Origin: Methylocystaceae bacterium
GTDB taxonomy: Bacteria; Pseudomonadota; Alphaproteobacteria; Rhodospirillales; Terasakiellaceae
Assembly (NCBI GenBank): GCA_013373205.1
Contig: JABXIG010000001.1
Span: 1-64,000 of the forward strand
Direction of reading: 5' to 3'
Length of the DNA: 64,000 nucleotides
A program made the translations under genes and the position numbers. The stretch's first letter is position 1, and every line of letters begins with the position of its first letter. Shown piece by piece: positions 35,770 through 44,020 of the stretch. The notes beneath the pieces are model-generated. The model saw only the letters and a list, made by a program, of their open reading frames with translations. It was not told where the DNA came from and ran no database searches.

Positions 35770-36573
35770 ATGAGAATCGGTATTGTCGGCTGTGCGGGTC
35801 GTATGGGGCGTATGTTGGTGCAGGCTGTTGTGGCAACGGATGGGGCAGAACTGGCTGGCGGGACAGAAATGCCAAGTTCTCCTTTTATCGGTCAGGACCC
35901 GGCTGTTGTGGCGGGTGAAATCCCCAGTGGGTCATCTATCATCACCGATGCCGATGAACTGTTTAAAATTTCTGATGCGGTTATCGATTTCACCGTTCCG
36001 GCGGCAACCCTTGAACATGCCAAACTGGCGGCCAAGTATGGCACAAATCTGGTGATCGGCACGACAGGGTTAAGCGCGGATGATCAACTGATTATCGCCG
36101 AAGCAGCCAAAGACACCACCATCATTCAGGCCCCGAATATGAGCCTGGGCGTCAACCTTGCCTTTGCGATTACGGAAAAGGTCGCGTCCATGCTGAACGA
36201 TGATTGGGATATCGAAATTGTAGAAATGCACCACAAACATAAAGTCGATGCCCCTTCCGGGACAGCCCTGGGTCTGGGACGCGCAGCGGCGGCGGGTCGC
36301 AAGGTTGATCTGGATAAAGTCGCCGATAAAGTGCGCGACGGCCATACAGGGGAGCGCAAAAAAGGCGACATCGGTTTCGCCACTCTGCGTGGTGGTGACG
36401 TGGTCGGAGACCATACGGTGATTTTTGCTATCGAAGGCGAACGGTTTGAAATTACGCATAAGGCTTCAAGCCGGGTTATCTTTGCACGCGGCGCCGTGAC
36501 AGGTGCGCTTTGGACAGAAAAAGCCGGCAACGGCCTGTTTGACATGCAGGATGTCTTGGGACTGAAAGCGTAA
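35770..36573 (+). CDS. dapB: 4-hydroxy-tetrahydrodipicolinate reductase
   Basis: 267 residues, usual length. It reduces the product of DapA in the diaminopimelate/lysine pathway. N-terminal Rossmann motif GIVGCAGRMGRM, then GTTGLS, NMSLGVN, and the catalytic EMHHKHKVDAPSGTA. GGAG lies 8 bases before the ATG. nth follows after 3 bp, so the two are cotranscribed, an arrangement seen in several alphaproteobacteria. Confidence 0.97.
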   Translation: MRIGIVGCAGRMGRMLVQAVVATDGAELAGGTEMPSSPFIGQDPAVVAGEIPSGSSIITDADELFKISDAVIDFTVPAATLEHAKLAAKYGTNLVIGTTGLSADDQLIIAEAAKDTTIIQAPNMSLGVNLAFAITEKVASMLNDDWDIEIVEMHHKHKVDAPSGTALGLGRAAAAGRKVDLDKVADKVRDGHTGERKKGDIGFATLRGGDVVGDHTVIFAIEGERFEITHKASSRVIFARGAVTGALWTEKAGNGLFDMQDVLGLKA

Positions 36574-36576
36574 GTC

Positions 36577-37209
36577 ATGAAAAAAGCAGATCGTGAAGAG
36601 TTTTTTCGGCGTCTGGAAGAAGATAATCCTGAACCCAAAGGGGAGCTGGATTATACCAACCCTTATACCCTGCTGGTGGCCGTTGCTTTGTCTGCGCAGG
36701 CCACTGACGTTGGGGTGAATAAGGCGACGAAAGAGCTTTTCAAGATCATCTCGACTCCGCAAGATATGCTTGATTTAGGCGAAGCAGGCTTAAAGGAACA
36801 TATTAAAACCATCGGACTTTATAATTCCAAAGCCAAAAACGTTATGAAAGCCGCACAAATGTTGGTCGATCATCATGGCGGGATTGTGCCAAATGATCAG
36901 GCGGCGCTGGAAAAATTACCCGGTGTCGGCAGAAAGACAGCCAATGTCGTGCGCTCTATGGCTTGGGGGGTGCCAACGATTGCGGTTGATACCCATGTCT
37001 TTCGCGTGGCAAACCGCACAGGCATGGCAAAAGGCAAAACACCGTTAGAGGTGGAAAAAAAGCTTTTAAAATGCATTCCGAAACAATATCTGTTTCATGC
37101 GCATCACTGGTTGATTTTGCATGGGCGTTACACCTGCAAAGCCCGTAAGCCTGACTGCGATAAATGCAAGGTTTATGACCTTTGTAATTTCAAAGCGAAA
37201 ACAGTTTAG
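36577..37209 (+). CDS. nth: Endonuclease III
   Basis: 210 residues. DNA glycosylase/AP lyase that removes oxidised pyrimidines. The helix-hairpin-helix is LPGVGRKTANVV with the catalytic Lys, and the catalytic Asp is in VDTHVFRVANR. The C-terminal [4Fe-4S] loop has C-x6-C-x2-C-x5-C spacing (CKARKPDCDKCKVYDLC), so the cluster should be intact. It begins 3 bp after dapB. Confidence 0.97.
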   Translation: MKKADREEFFRRLEEDNPEPKGELDYTNPYTLLVAVALSAQATDVGVNKATKELFKIISTPQDMLDLGEAGLKEHIKTIGLYNSKAKNVMKAAQMLVDHHGGIVPNDQAALEKLPGVGRKTANVVRSMAWGVPTIAVDTHVFRVANRTGMAKGKTPLEVEKKLLKCIPKQYLFHAHHWLILHGRYTCKARKPDCDKCKVYDLCNFKAKTV

Positions 37210-37270
37210 ATCGTCATCGCAGGTTCTTTGTGATATAATCGGGTTCTCTTAATTTGAAGAACCTGTTCAA

Positions 37271-38011
37271 ATGAAACGATCTTTTATTCTTTTAATTCTC
37301 TGCCTTACAAGCTTTTCCACTTTAGCTAGTGATCCTATAAAGCTGGTCACCGGTCCAGATTATTCACCGTTTACGGATGAAAAATTAGAACGCGGAGGTT
37401 GGGCTGCGGCTCTTGTTGTCGATGCTTTTGCAGCTGTCGGCTATGATGTCAGTCTGGACTGGAAGCCCTGGAAGCGGGGCTATATGGAAAGCATGAATGC
37501 TAAATTTATCGGCACCTTTCCCTATATACCGACAGTAGAAAGAAAAAAAGGGTTTCTGTATTCCGATCCATTTTACACAGAAGAATATGTGGCTTTAAGC
37601 AATCTGAAGGAAACAGAAAGCTATCAAAAATATGACGATATGATCGGCCATACCATTTGCCGTCCTATCGGTTACGCTATTCCATATCGTTTTGAAGTCT
37701 TGCAAAAAGAAGGTAAAATCAGTCTTTTCCAACCCAAAAATATGAGTGATTGCACGGACAAGGTGATGAAACAGCCTAAACACATCGTGATTTTGAATCG
37801 CAAACAAGCCAAGGCACAGTTTCAAAGCAACCCTGAACTGATCCATCAGGTTCAAAGCCACAGCTTGTCAGAAAAAGGTTTCACCCTGCATTTTATTGTG
37901 TCTAAACAACACCCTGATGCAGAAAAATGGATCCAGCGTTTTAATCAAGGCCTTAAACAGTTACGAAAAGACGGTCAGATCAAAAAGCTGGATAACAAGT
38001 TCGGTTTATAA
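37271..38011 (+). CDS. Periplasmic solute-binding protein (amino-acid-type SBP family 3)
   Basis: 246 residues. Signal peptide SFILLILCLTSFSTLAS (about 4-20). The mature part follows the ABC amino-acid binding fold (VTGPDYSPFTDEKL, GFLYSDPFYTEEYVALS, LRKDGQIKKLDNKFGL). No permease or ATPase gene is next to it, and solitary members of this family in marine alphaproteobacteria often serve unknown sensing or uptake roles. A related periplasmic protein is encoded at 53209. The last 6 bp overlap the convergent SDR gene. Confidence 0.85.
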   Translation: MKRSFILLILCLTSFSTLASDPIKLVTGPDYSPFTDEKLERGGWAAALVVDAFAAVGYDVSLDWKPWKRGYMESMNAKFIGTFPYIPTVERKKGFLYSDPFYTEEYVALSNLKETESYQKYDDMIGHTICRPIGYAIPYRFEVLQKEGKISLFQPKNMSDCTDKVMKQPKHIVILNRKQAKAQFQSNPELIHQVQSHSLSEKGFTLHFIVSKQHPDAEKWIQRFNQGLKQLRKDGQIKKLDNKFGL

Positions 38012-38734
38012 AGCCTGCTTTGTCGGGCGCACAATAATCTCGTTTACATCGACATCACTGGGCTGTTCAATCGCATATAGAACGCTGCGTGCAATGGCAT
38101 TGGCATCTATGGCATCTTCATAAAGCTTGTTTATCCCTTGAGCGATCTTTTCATTACTGATCGATTGGGTGAGTTCAGATGTCACTGCCCCCGGTGAAAT
38201 AATTGTTGTGCGCAAATATCCGCGTGATTCCTGACGTAACCCTTCTGAAATGGCGCGCACGGCATATTTGGTCGCACTATAAACCCCGGCTGAGGGGGTG
38301 ACCACATGTCCGGCAACGGATGCGATATTAATAATATGACCGGATTTCTGGGTTTGCATTGTGTCCATCACAGCGGCAATGCCATGCAGAACACCACGGA
38401 TATTGACGTCGATCATGCGATTCCATTCATCCAGTTTCTTTTCGGCAAAAAAGGATAAGGGCATCACACCTGCATTATTAATCAACACATCAATGCGACC
38501 GAATGTATCCAAAGCAAGCTGGGCCAACTGATTGACATCTTCTTCTTTGGTGACATCACAAGCCATGACTTCTGCTGAGCTTGGCAATTCGCTTTTTAGA
38601 GTTTTCAGGTTATCCAGACGGCGTGCCCCGAGGATAAGGTTTGCCCCTTGGGCAGATAGCAAGCGTGCCATTGCTGCTCCAAGGCCACTACTGGCACCGG
38701 TGATGATGATTGTTTTATCGCTTAAATCCGCCAT
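38006..38734 (-). CDS. Short-chain dehydrogenase/reductase
   Basis: 242 residues. NADP-binding GASSGLGAAMARLL (about 14-27), NNAG at about 90, catalytic Ser in NIASVAGH and YSATK (about 155-159). This is the common YdfG-like SDR group with broad substrates such as 3-hydroxy acids; the specific substrate cannot be assigned. It has its own upstream region and overlaps the solute-binding gene at the 3' end. Confidence 0.9.
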   Translation of the reverse strand: MADLSDKTIIITGASSGLGAAMARLLSAQGANLILGARRLDNLKTLKSELPSSAEVMACDVTKEEDVNQLAQLALDTFGRIDVLINNAGVMPLSFFAEKKLDEWNRMIDVNIRGVLHGIAAVMDTMQTQKSGHIINIASVAGHVVTPSAGVYSATKYAVRAISEGLRQESRGYLRTTIISPGAVTSELTQSISNEKIAQGINKLYEDAIDANAIARSVLYAIEQPSDVDVNEIIVRPTKQAL

Positions 38735-38866
38735 GGTGACATTTCCTTGATCTTGGTTTCGTTTGATACTTTTTAAGGAATTTAAACGTTTTACGCAATC
38801 CTAATGATTTTTCTAAAGGGCTCTGTTAGTCTTTTTATTAGGGTAAGGAAACGTTGGATCAAGTAA

Positions 38867-39355
38867 ATGCATAACGAAGAACATCTCATTCACGAAATTA
38901 AACGCGAATTGGACTGGGCAGCATCGGAAGTGCAACGCACCGAAGCCGAAGTCATGCGTCTGGAAGTGGATTTTAATAAATCCATGGAAACAGCAGACGC
39001 GCAGGATGTCAAACGCCTGACGAAAGAGAAAGAACATCTGCAGGAACGTATCGGACTAAATGAAGCCTATGGATTGCAACGCCGTGCAGCCAAACGGTTT
39101 TATATGATTAGTCATGTTTATGATATTGCCAGTACGGGAAAATCATCTGAACATATCCGCGAACAATTAAGCTGTTTTCTCTATCGTTCTATCGATGGTG
39201 TGGCGGAAAATGCAGATCAGCGTGACAAGCTCTTGGAACTTGCAGAAGGATTGTTGGCTTATTTTTCAGGCGGTCATAGTGACGAAGCCGATGAAGCCAT
39301 CCGTGAAGCCTGGCAGAATATTGAGGAAACCTTGCGTCATCTTGGTCGAAAGTAA
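38867..39355 (+). CDS. Hypothetical coiled-coil protein
   Basis: 162 residues; not recognised. Residues about 1-70 are rich in Glu, Lys and Arg with a heptad pattern (ELDWAASEVQRTEAEVMRLE, TKEKEHLQERIGL), so a coiled coil is likely. The rest is alpha-helical with an acidic stretch (GGHSDEADEAIREAW). It has no signal peptide or membrane helix. GGA lies 8-9 bases before the ATG, and codon use matches its neighbours, so it looks like a real gene. Function unknown. Confidence 0.7.
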   Translation: MHNEEHLIHEIKRELDWAASEVQRTEAEVMRLEVDFNKSMETADAQDVKRLTKEKEHLQERIGLNEAYGLQRRAAKRFYMISHVYDIASTGKSSEHIREQLSCFLYRSIDGVAENADQRDKLLELAEGLLAYFSGGHSDEADEAIREAWQNIEETLRHLGRK

Positions 39356-39361
39356 CGGGAC

Positions 39362-39392
39362 AAAAAAAGAAGCCGACCCGAAGGTCGACTTT
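39362..39392 (-). terminator. Intrinsic terminator with UUCG loop (end of candidate small RNA)
   Basis: Minus strand: AGTCGACC, loop TTCG, GGTCGGCT (39390-39371), with one G-U pair that pairs only in this orientation, then C and T7. On the plus strand the same stem has a C-A mismatch and no T-tract, so it serves the minus strand. Confidence 0.8.
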
Positions 39393-39530
39393 CGAAAGTT
39401 TAATAGAAGCTATTACTAGCTTCTAGGCGCTCTGATTCGGATCCGAAGATCCGAAAAAGGTATCGATTGTCTGTATATCAACTGAAAGTCTTTATACTTC
39501 AAACCGATAAGATCGGCGGAATAGATGTTC
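39362..39530 (-). ncRNA. Candidate structured small RNA with UUCG and GUAA hairpins
   Basis: On the minus strand, downstream of TATAAT (39536-39531), five stem-loops follow each other. CCGAT-CTT-ATCGG is at 39516-39504. A TGAAGT/ACTTTCA stem is near 39502-39482. TTCGGATC-TTCG-GATCCGAA is at 39455-39436. TAGAAGCTA-GTAA-TAGCTTCTA is at 39425-39404. The terminator stem with a TTCG loop is at 39392-39369, followed by T7. The loops make sense only on this strand: C(UUCG)G twice and a GNRA-type GUAA once. The upstream small gene has its own terminator at 39585-39563. No coding potential is apparent. A -35 box is not convincing, so the 5' end is uncertain. It matches no RNA family I can name. Confidence 0.6.
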
Positions 39531-39562
39531 ATTATAATAACCTAAAATTCAAGTAATTCCAC

Positions 39563-39585
39563 AAAAAAATGATACGTAGCATCAC
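39563..39585 (-). terminator. Terminator downstream of the 72-residue protein gene
   Basis: Minus strand: GTGATGC, loop TAC, GTATCAT (39585-39569), followed by T6 (39568-39563). It lies about 80 bases after the stop of the gene at 39663-39881. Confidence 0.65.
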
Positions 39586-39662
39586 TTAGGGAGATGTGCA
39601 GGCTAATACAAAAGGATAGTTTATCCGCCGACTGGTTTTTTGCCTGATCAACTTATTGGTTT

Positions 39663-39881
39663 TTAAGAAAATTTCTTTTTAAGGGCTCCATAACCTGCTT
39701 TAAAACTAGCAAGGTCATTTGCATCATTAAAGGAAACAACGACCACTTTTTGGCCGAGACCTTCTTCAATGCCTTCCAGTTTTAAATTCCATTTCCCGGA
39801 ACAGGTATGATCAAGAAAAGTTTCTAGCTCGCTTAAGGGGACCGGGGTCTTAAAACGAAGGGCAGGACGTCCGTCGCTCAT
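39663..39881 (-). CDS. Hypothetical 72-residue protein
   Basis: Not recognised. It starts at ATG 39881 with GGAG 9 bases upstream and ends at 39663. The sequence alternates predicted strand and helix (ALRFKTPVPLSELETFLDH, KVVVVSFNDANDLASFKAGY), suggesting a small alpha/beta fold; a single Cys is in the middle (HTCSGKW). It is probably cotranscribed with the 335-residue gene just upstream (about 48 bp gap) and followed by its own terminator. Codon use matches neighbours. Confidence 0.7.
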   Translation of the reverse strand: MSDGRPALRFKTPVPLSELETFLDHTCSGKWNLKLEGIEEGLGQKVVVVSFNDANDLASFKAGYGALKKKFS

Positions 39882-39929
39882 TTATCTACTCCATAAAATC
39901 AGCACCATGCGGATATATAGAAGATTTTT

Positions 39930-40937
39930 TTAGGACGTAAAGACCTTATGCATGCCTTTTACCTTTTGCACCGGCGTTTGAGCCGTGTCAGGATTATTGG
40001 CTTCCCCGATAATGATCATCCAGCGTGAGGCCAGCGCATCCAGACGCGCTGCGACCCGGTGTAAATCCGAATAGCTTTTGTCAAAATTATCTTTCTTCAT
40101 TTTTTCAATGATGGGCTGAAGCTGTTTAGACAAATTGGTATATTCTTTCGCCATCAGGTCCAGTTCCTGTTTGAAGCCAAGAAAGATTTCCTTGATGCGG
40201 GTCTTGGCCGTTGGCCCGATATCGCTATTTGCGAGTTTGCGCAAAATTCCTTCAAAACCGCTTTGGGCTTTGCGTATTTTTAAGGCCTTACCCTTGATCC
40301 GTTCAATCAACGTCAAGGCAACCCCGTATTTAAACAAACGGTTCACAACTTCATTTGTAGATATGTCTAACACTTTTGCGGCCAAAGCAAATTGGTCTTT
40401 TGCAGGCATGGCTTCGCGCAGTTTATCTAGTTCTGCCTGATCCTCAATGTCTTGTTCCTGCTTAAGTAACGCATCGATCAGGAGTTTTGCTACATAGCGC
40501 TGCATTTGACCAAACAGGCGGTTGCGTTCAGCCATTTTTTCCTTGGGGTTATATTGATCAACCAGACGCAAGGCAGCCCCTTCCAGAAACGGACCGTTAT
40601 CGCCGTCACGTTCAAGGGGGCGTTGGACGAAAGCTAAATACTGACTGGAGGCAAGCCCGTTTAAACCGGGCACAAGTTGGGGGAGCCGGGTTGGATTAAC
40701 GAGGCGGTCCTGTTCGTTACGTTCTTTGTTAACCCATTGGTTTTCTTGTGATTTTAATCGTTGTAAGGCCCCGACATCTAAAACAATCTCCCCATCACCG
40801 CGACGGGTGAGGATGAGTTGAGACAGTAAAACCTTAGTGTCATCGGAAATTTTACTTTGGGCTTCTGCCATTTCCAATGTTTGTCCAACAGCGTGACGGA
40901 TGGACTGAAAAATATCGTCGTTCGTATCCCCGGCCAT
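39930..40937 (-). CDS. Hypothetical 335-residue cytoplasmic protein
   Basis: No family recognised. It is almost entirely helical and charged, without signal peptide or membrane segment. Features visible are LSQLILTRRGDGEIVLDVGALQ near 45-65 (split here), RNRLFGQMQRYVAKLLIDALL near 135, a helical region IKGKALKIRKAQSGFEGILRK near 215 and a C-terminal helical bundle ending in VQKVKGMHKVFTS. The repeated hydrophobic heptads suggest a bundle or oligomer. It probably forms an operon with the 72-residue gene. The start ATG at 40937 follows a plausible AGGA (GGACGCCAG) site. Confidence 0.7.
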   Translation of the reverse strand: MAGDTNDDIFQSIRHAVGQTLEMAEAQSKISDDTKVLLSQLILTRRGDGEIVLDVGALQRLKSQENQWVNKERNEQDRLVNPTRLPQLVPGLNGLASSQYLAFVQRPLERDGDNGPFLEGAALRLVDQYNPKEKMAERNRLFGQMQRYVAKLLIDALLKQEQDIEDQAELDKLREAMPAKDQFALAAKVLDISTNEVVNRLFKYGVALTLIERIKGKALKIRKAQSGFEGILRKLANSDIGPTAKTRIKEIFLGFKQELDLMAKEYTNLSKQLQPIIEKMKKDNFDKSYSDLHRVAARLDALASRWMIIIGEANNPDTAQTPVQKVKGMHKVFTS

Positions 40938-41115
40938 GAAACTGGCGTCCTTTTATTCTAAAACTGCTGCGGTAGAGTTTATGTGTTTTATTATTCAGAG
41001 TTATATAAGAATTTTTCTTTATAAAAAAGCATAAAGCCATGAAAAAAACAAAGTATCCTGTATATAAGTCTATGATAGGGTCGGCGATTGGCGCTACAAA
41101 ATGGAAGGTTGTCCC

Positions 41116-41892
41116 ATGAATAATAAATTTGTCCCACTTTTTGTTTTCCTCCTTTTCTTCGGTTTTCATCACGTTGTTCAGGCAAATGAATTACAAATCA
41201 AAGACTTGAAAGTTGGGGAAGGCAAAGAAGCAGTCCAGGATAAAAAGGTAAAGGTTCATTATACAGGATGGCTGTTAGATGGGAAAAAGTTCGATTCCAG
41301 TTTGGATCGTAATCAACCTTTTGAATTTACCCTGGGCGCCCGTCAGGTTATTCCCGGTTGGGATCAAGGCGTGCAAGGTATGAAGGTCGGGGGCAAACGC
41401 GAACTGATTATTCCCGCTCATTTGGCCTATGGTGCGCGTGGGGCAGGCGGTGTCATTCCCCCAAATGCGACTTTGCGCTTTGAAATCGAATTGCTTGATG
41501 TGATGGCGCCTGCCTTCCAAAATATTGATAATGCAACGCTAAAAGAGCTGAAATCCCAAGGGGTCAAGCTGGTAGATGTGCGCACTCCCCAAGAATGGAA
41601 AGATACCGGGGTGATCGAAGGCAGCTATCTTTTGCCTTTTAGAATGCCGAATGGACGCATTAATCCAAAATTCGTTGAAGATTTAAGCCGAATCGTAAAA
41701 CCGGATGAAAAAGTTATGTTGATTTGTCGCACCGGAAACCGAACACGCATGGCCTCTGAAGGGTTAAGCAGTCAGTTTGGCTTTACACAGATCTTTAACG
41801 TCAAACATGGCATAACTGATTGGCTAAAAGGAAATAATCCGATCGTGAAACCTGATCTGTCCAACCTGAATAAAACATGTTCAATGTGTTAA
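41116..41892 (+). CDS. Exported FKBP-type peptidyl-prolyl isomerase fused to a rhodanese domain
   Basis: 258 residues. Signal peptide about 1-23 ([17 protein letters not shown]). An FKBP domain spans about 33-130 with [31 protein letters not shown] and [17 protein letters not shown], a full active-site set. A rhodanese domain spans about 138-238 with [10 protein letters not shown] and the active loop CRTGNRT (Cys204). The C-terminus ends NKTCSMC, a CxxC pair (Cys255, Cys258). ATG 41116 was chosen because AAGG lies about 8 bases upstream; the ATG at 41101 would disturb the signal peptide. It would fold proteins and carry sulfane sulfur or redox in the periplasm. The next gene is a sulfur-compound transporter. 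Confidence 0.9.
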   Translation: MNNKFVPLFVFLLFFGFHHVVQANELQIKDLKVGEGKEAVQDKKVKVHYTGWLLDGKKFDSSLDRNQPFEFTLGARQVIPGWDQGVQGMKVGGKRELIIPAHLAYGARGAGGVIPPNATLRFEIELLDVMAPAFQNIDNATLKELKSQGVKLVDVRTPQEWKDTGVIEGSYLLPFRMPNGRINPKFVEDLSRIVKPDEKVMLICRTGNRTRMASEGLSSQFGFTQIFNVKHGITDWLKGNNPIVKPDLSNLNKTCSMC

Positions 41893-41949
41893 TTAATATT
41901 AACAACACTAAAAAATAAGATAATTATTGATTTGTCATCTCTAATATGT

Positions 41950-41983
41950 CACAAGGTGCATATATTAACGCATGCATCTTGTG
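41950..41983. promoter_or_regulatory. Inverted repeat upstream of the YeeE/YedE gene
   Basis: CACAAGGTGCAT (41950-41961) and ATGCATCTTGTG (41972-41983) are inverted arms of 12 bp with one G/A difference, 10 bp apart. The right arm ends about 20 bp before the start codon. It may be an operator, or an RNA hairpin, for the transporter gene; no T-tract follows. Confidence 0.6.
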
Positions 41984-42004
41984 CATTTATTGGAGAATAC
42001 AGAC

Positions 42005-43090
42005 ATGTTTGAAGACATGGAACCAACAGATATCCTGTTCGTCGGCGGTGGATTATTGGGCCTTGCTTTTGGTCTTTTAGGACAATCCAGCCGTTTCTGT
42101 TTTCGTCAAGCTGTACAGGAAGCCGTCGAAGGTAAACGGGCGGGACAATTGCGCGGCTGGTTGATCGCCACTCTTATTGCAGTTGCTGGCACCCAAAGTC
42201 TTGTGGGTTCTTTTGATATTGATTTTTCTGAATCGGCCTATTGGGTCGAGAGCCTGCCCCTTGTCCCGTTAATTCTGGGCGGGATCATGTTTGGTATTGG
42301 CATGATGTTGGCCCGTGGATGTGCTGGACGTCAGGTTGTCTTGGCAGCGACAGGAAATTTACGTTCCTTGATCGTTATTATCACCATTGCCTTAAGTGGA
42401 TATATGACCATGCGTGGCCTGTTTGCCCCGATCCGTCAAACATTGGAAGGGTGGGTACAGGTTCCGCTAAATAACCCGGATGTTGCACAAAGTCTTGCTG
42501 CGTCATTAAGCGTCGAAGCCGAAAGTGTACGCACAGGCTTGATCGCGCTCGCCTTGTTGCTGGCTGTTGTTTTACTCGCACGCAGCTTCGTCTTGCGCGA
42601 TAAGATTTACTTAAGTGTTGCCTCGCTTATTATCGGTGGACTTGTTGTTGGTGGCTGGTATGTCACCGGTGTCATTGGTTATGACGAGTTCGAACCGCAA
42701 CGTCTAGAATCTTTGACCTTTGTTGCACCAGGTGGCAATGCCATGCAGTTTTTAATGATCTATACCGGGACCACAGCAAATTTTGGCATTCTCTTAATTG
42801 GCGGTGTGATTACGGGGTCTTTCCTGTCCGCACTCGTGCGTCGTGAACTGGCGTTGCAGAGCTTTAGCGAACCCAAAGAAATGCTGCGCTATCTTGCGGG
42901 TGGTGTCTTGATGGGTTGCGGGGCGGTGATGGCAATCGGCTGTTCTATTGGTCAAGGATTGTCCGGGATCAGCACGTTGGCTTTTTCATCCATCATCAGC
43001 GTCAGTGCTATCGTCGTTGGTGCCAAAATCGGTCATATGATGATGAACCGTCAAACTATTCAACAAGCAGAAATGGCGCCAGCTGAATAA
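42005..43090 (+). CDS. YeeE/YedE-family sulfur-compound transporter (TsuA-like)
   Basis: 361 residues with about nine hydrophobic segments. Two halves carry the conserved cysteine motifs of thiosulfate transporters: ARGCAGRQVVLAATGNLRSL (about 110-129) and MGCGAVMAIGCSIGQGLSG (about 310-328). TsuA moves thiosulfate through a chain of cysteines. The start was set at ATG 42005 because GGAG lies 9 bases upstream; an ATG at 41972 falls inside the inverted repeat. The FKBP-rhodanese gene lies upstream on the same strand (112 bp), and a sulfur-trafficking pair is inferred. Confidence 0.88.
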   Translation: MFEDMEPTDILFVGGGLLGLAFGLLGQSSRFCFRQAVQEAVEGKRAGQLRGWLIATLIAVAGTQSLVGSFDIDFSESAYWVESLPLVPLILGGIMFGIGMMLARGCAGRQVVLAATGNLRSLIVIITIALSGYMTMRGLFAPIRQTLEGWVQVPLNNPDVAQSLAASLSVEAESVRTGLIALALLLAVVLLARSFVLRDKIYLSVASLIIGGLVVGGWYVTGVIGYDEFEPQRLESLTFVAPGGNAMQFLMIYTGTTANFGILLIGGVITGSFLSALVRRELALQSFSEPKEMLRYLAGGVLMGCGAVMAIGCSIGQGLSGISTLAFSSIISVSAIVVGAKIGHMMMNRQTIQQAEMAPAE

Positions 43091-43127
43091 ATTTTTGCTG
43101 CTTCTGTATTGTTCCTAATTTCAATTT

Positions 43128-43157
43128 ATTGCAAAGTGATTCATATTGCTTTGCAAT
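43128..43157. other. Inverted repeat between transporter and MscS genes
   Basis: ATTGCAAAG (43128-43136) and CTTTGCAAT (43149-43157) are perfect 9-bp inverted arms with a 12-bp gap. No T-tract follows, so an operator is as likely as a terminator. Confidence 0.5.
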
Positions 43158-43181
43158 ATTTGATTTTATGGAGTGTGGTTG

Positions 43182-44012
43182 ATGAACGATTCCCTTGAAG
43201 AAACAATGAAAATGGTGATTGATTTTATCACCATGTACGGCCTGCAAGTTGTTGCGGCCATTATTATTCTGATTGTCGGGTTCTGGTTTGCAGGATTTGC
43301 CAAAAAGAAAGTGGAAAAAGGCCTGTTAAGAAGTGGCAAAGCTGATGAGATGCTCGCAGGCTTTTTATCAGCCCTGATTAAATACATTGTTATTGCCGTC
43401 ACTGTATTGGCGGTTCTGAATAAATTTGGCGTTGAAACCACTTCGCTTATCGCGGTTATGGGTGCTGCAGGTCTGGCCATTGGTTTGGCGTTACAAGGAA
43501 CATTGTCCAACGTGGCAGCAGGGGTGATGCTCTTGTTTTTGCGTCCTTTCAAGGTCGGTCATTTTGTTGAAGTCGGCGGTCAGGCAGGGACGATTAAAAA
43601 TGTTTCTCTCTTTACCACCGAAATGGCAACAGGCGATAATGTGAAAATCATCATGCCAAACTCGCAAGTCTGGGGCAGCGCGATTAAAAACTTCAGCGCA
43701 AATGCCACCCGTCGTGTCGATTTGTTGATGGGCATTTCTTATGAGGATGATATCGATCAGGCTATGGCCGTGATTGAAACACTCGCTAAAGAAGATGGTC
43801 GTATCAAACAAGACCCATTGCCTGTGCTGGCTGTGGGGGAACTGGCAGATAGTTCGGTGAACTTGATTGTGCGCCTGTGGGTCGATTCGGCTGATTATTG
43901 GGGTGTAAAATGGGATATGACCAAAAAGATCAAACAAACCTTTGATGAAAAAGGTATCTCGATTCCTTATCCTCAACGTGTTGTTCATCACGTTAATGCG
44001 GATAAAGAATAA
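43182..44012 (+). CDS. Small-conductance mechanosensitive channel (MscS family)
   Basis: 276 residues, the size of E. coli MscS. Three hydrophobic segments, the last being the pore helix GAAGLAIGLALQGTLSNVAAG with the Gly/Ala packing pattern, then the beta-domain (RPFKVGHFVEVGGQAGTI) and the C-terminal alpha/beta domain (RVDLLMGISYEDDID). It opens on membrane tension and releases osmolytes during hypo-osmotic shock. ATG 43182 was chosen because GGAG lies 9 bases upstream. A MITE-like repeat and a strong terminator follow. Confidence 0.95.
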   Translation: MNDSLEETMKMVIDFITMYGLQVVAAIIILIVGFWFAGFAKKKVEKGLLRSGKADEMLAGFLSALIKYIVIAVTVLAVLNKFGVETTSLIAVMGAAGLAIGLALQGTLSNVAAGVMLLFLRPFKVGHFVEVGGQAGTIKNVSLFTTEMATGDNVKIIMPNSQVWGSAIKNFSANATRRVDLLMGISYEDDIDQAMAVIETLAKEDGRIKQDPLPVLAVGELADSSVNLIVRLWVDSADYWGVKWDMTKKIKQTFDEKGISIPYPQRVVHHVNADKE

Positions 44013-44020
44013 CTTTTACT

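Noticed and set aside
39436-39455. TTCGGATC hairpin read as a plus-strand terminator of the coiled-coil gene
   Set aside because: No T-tract follows on the plus strand, and the loop is UUCG only on the minus strand.
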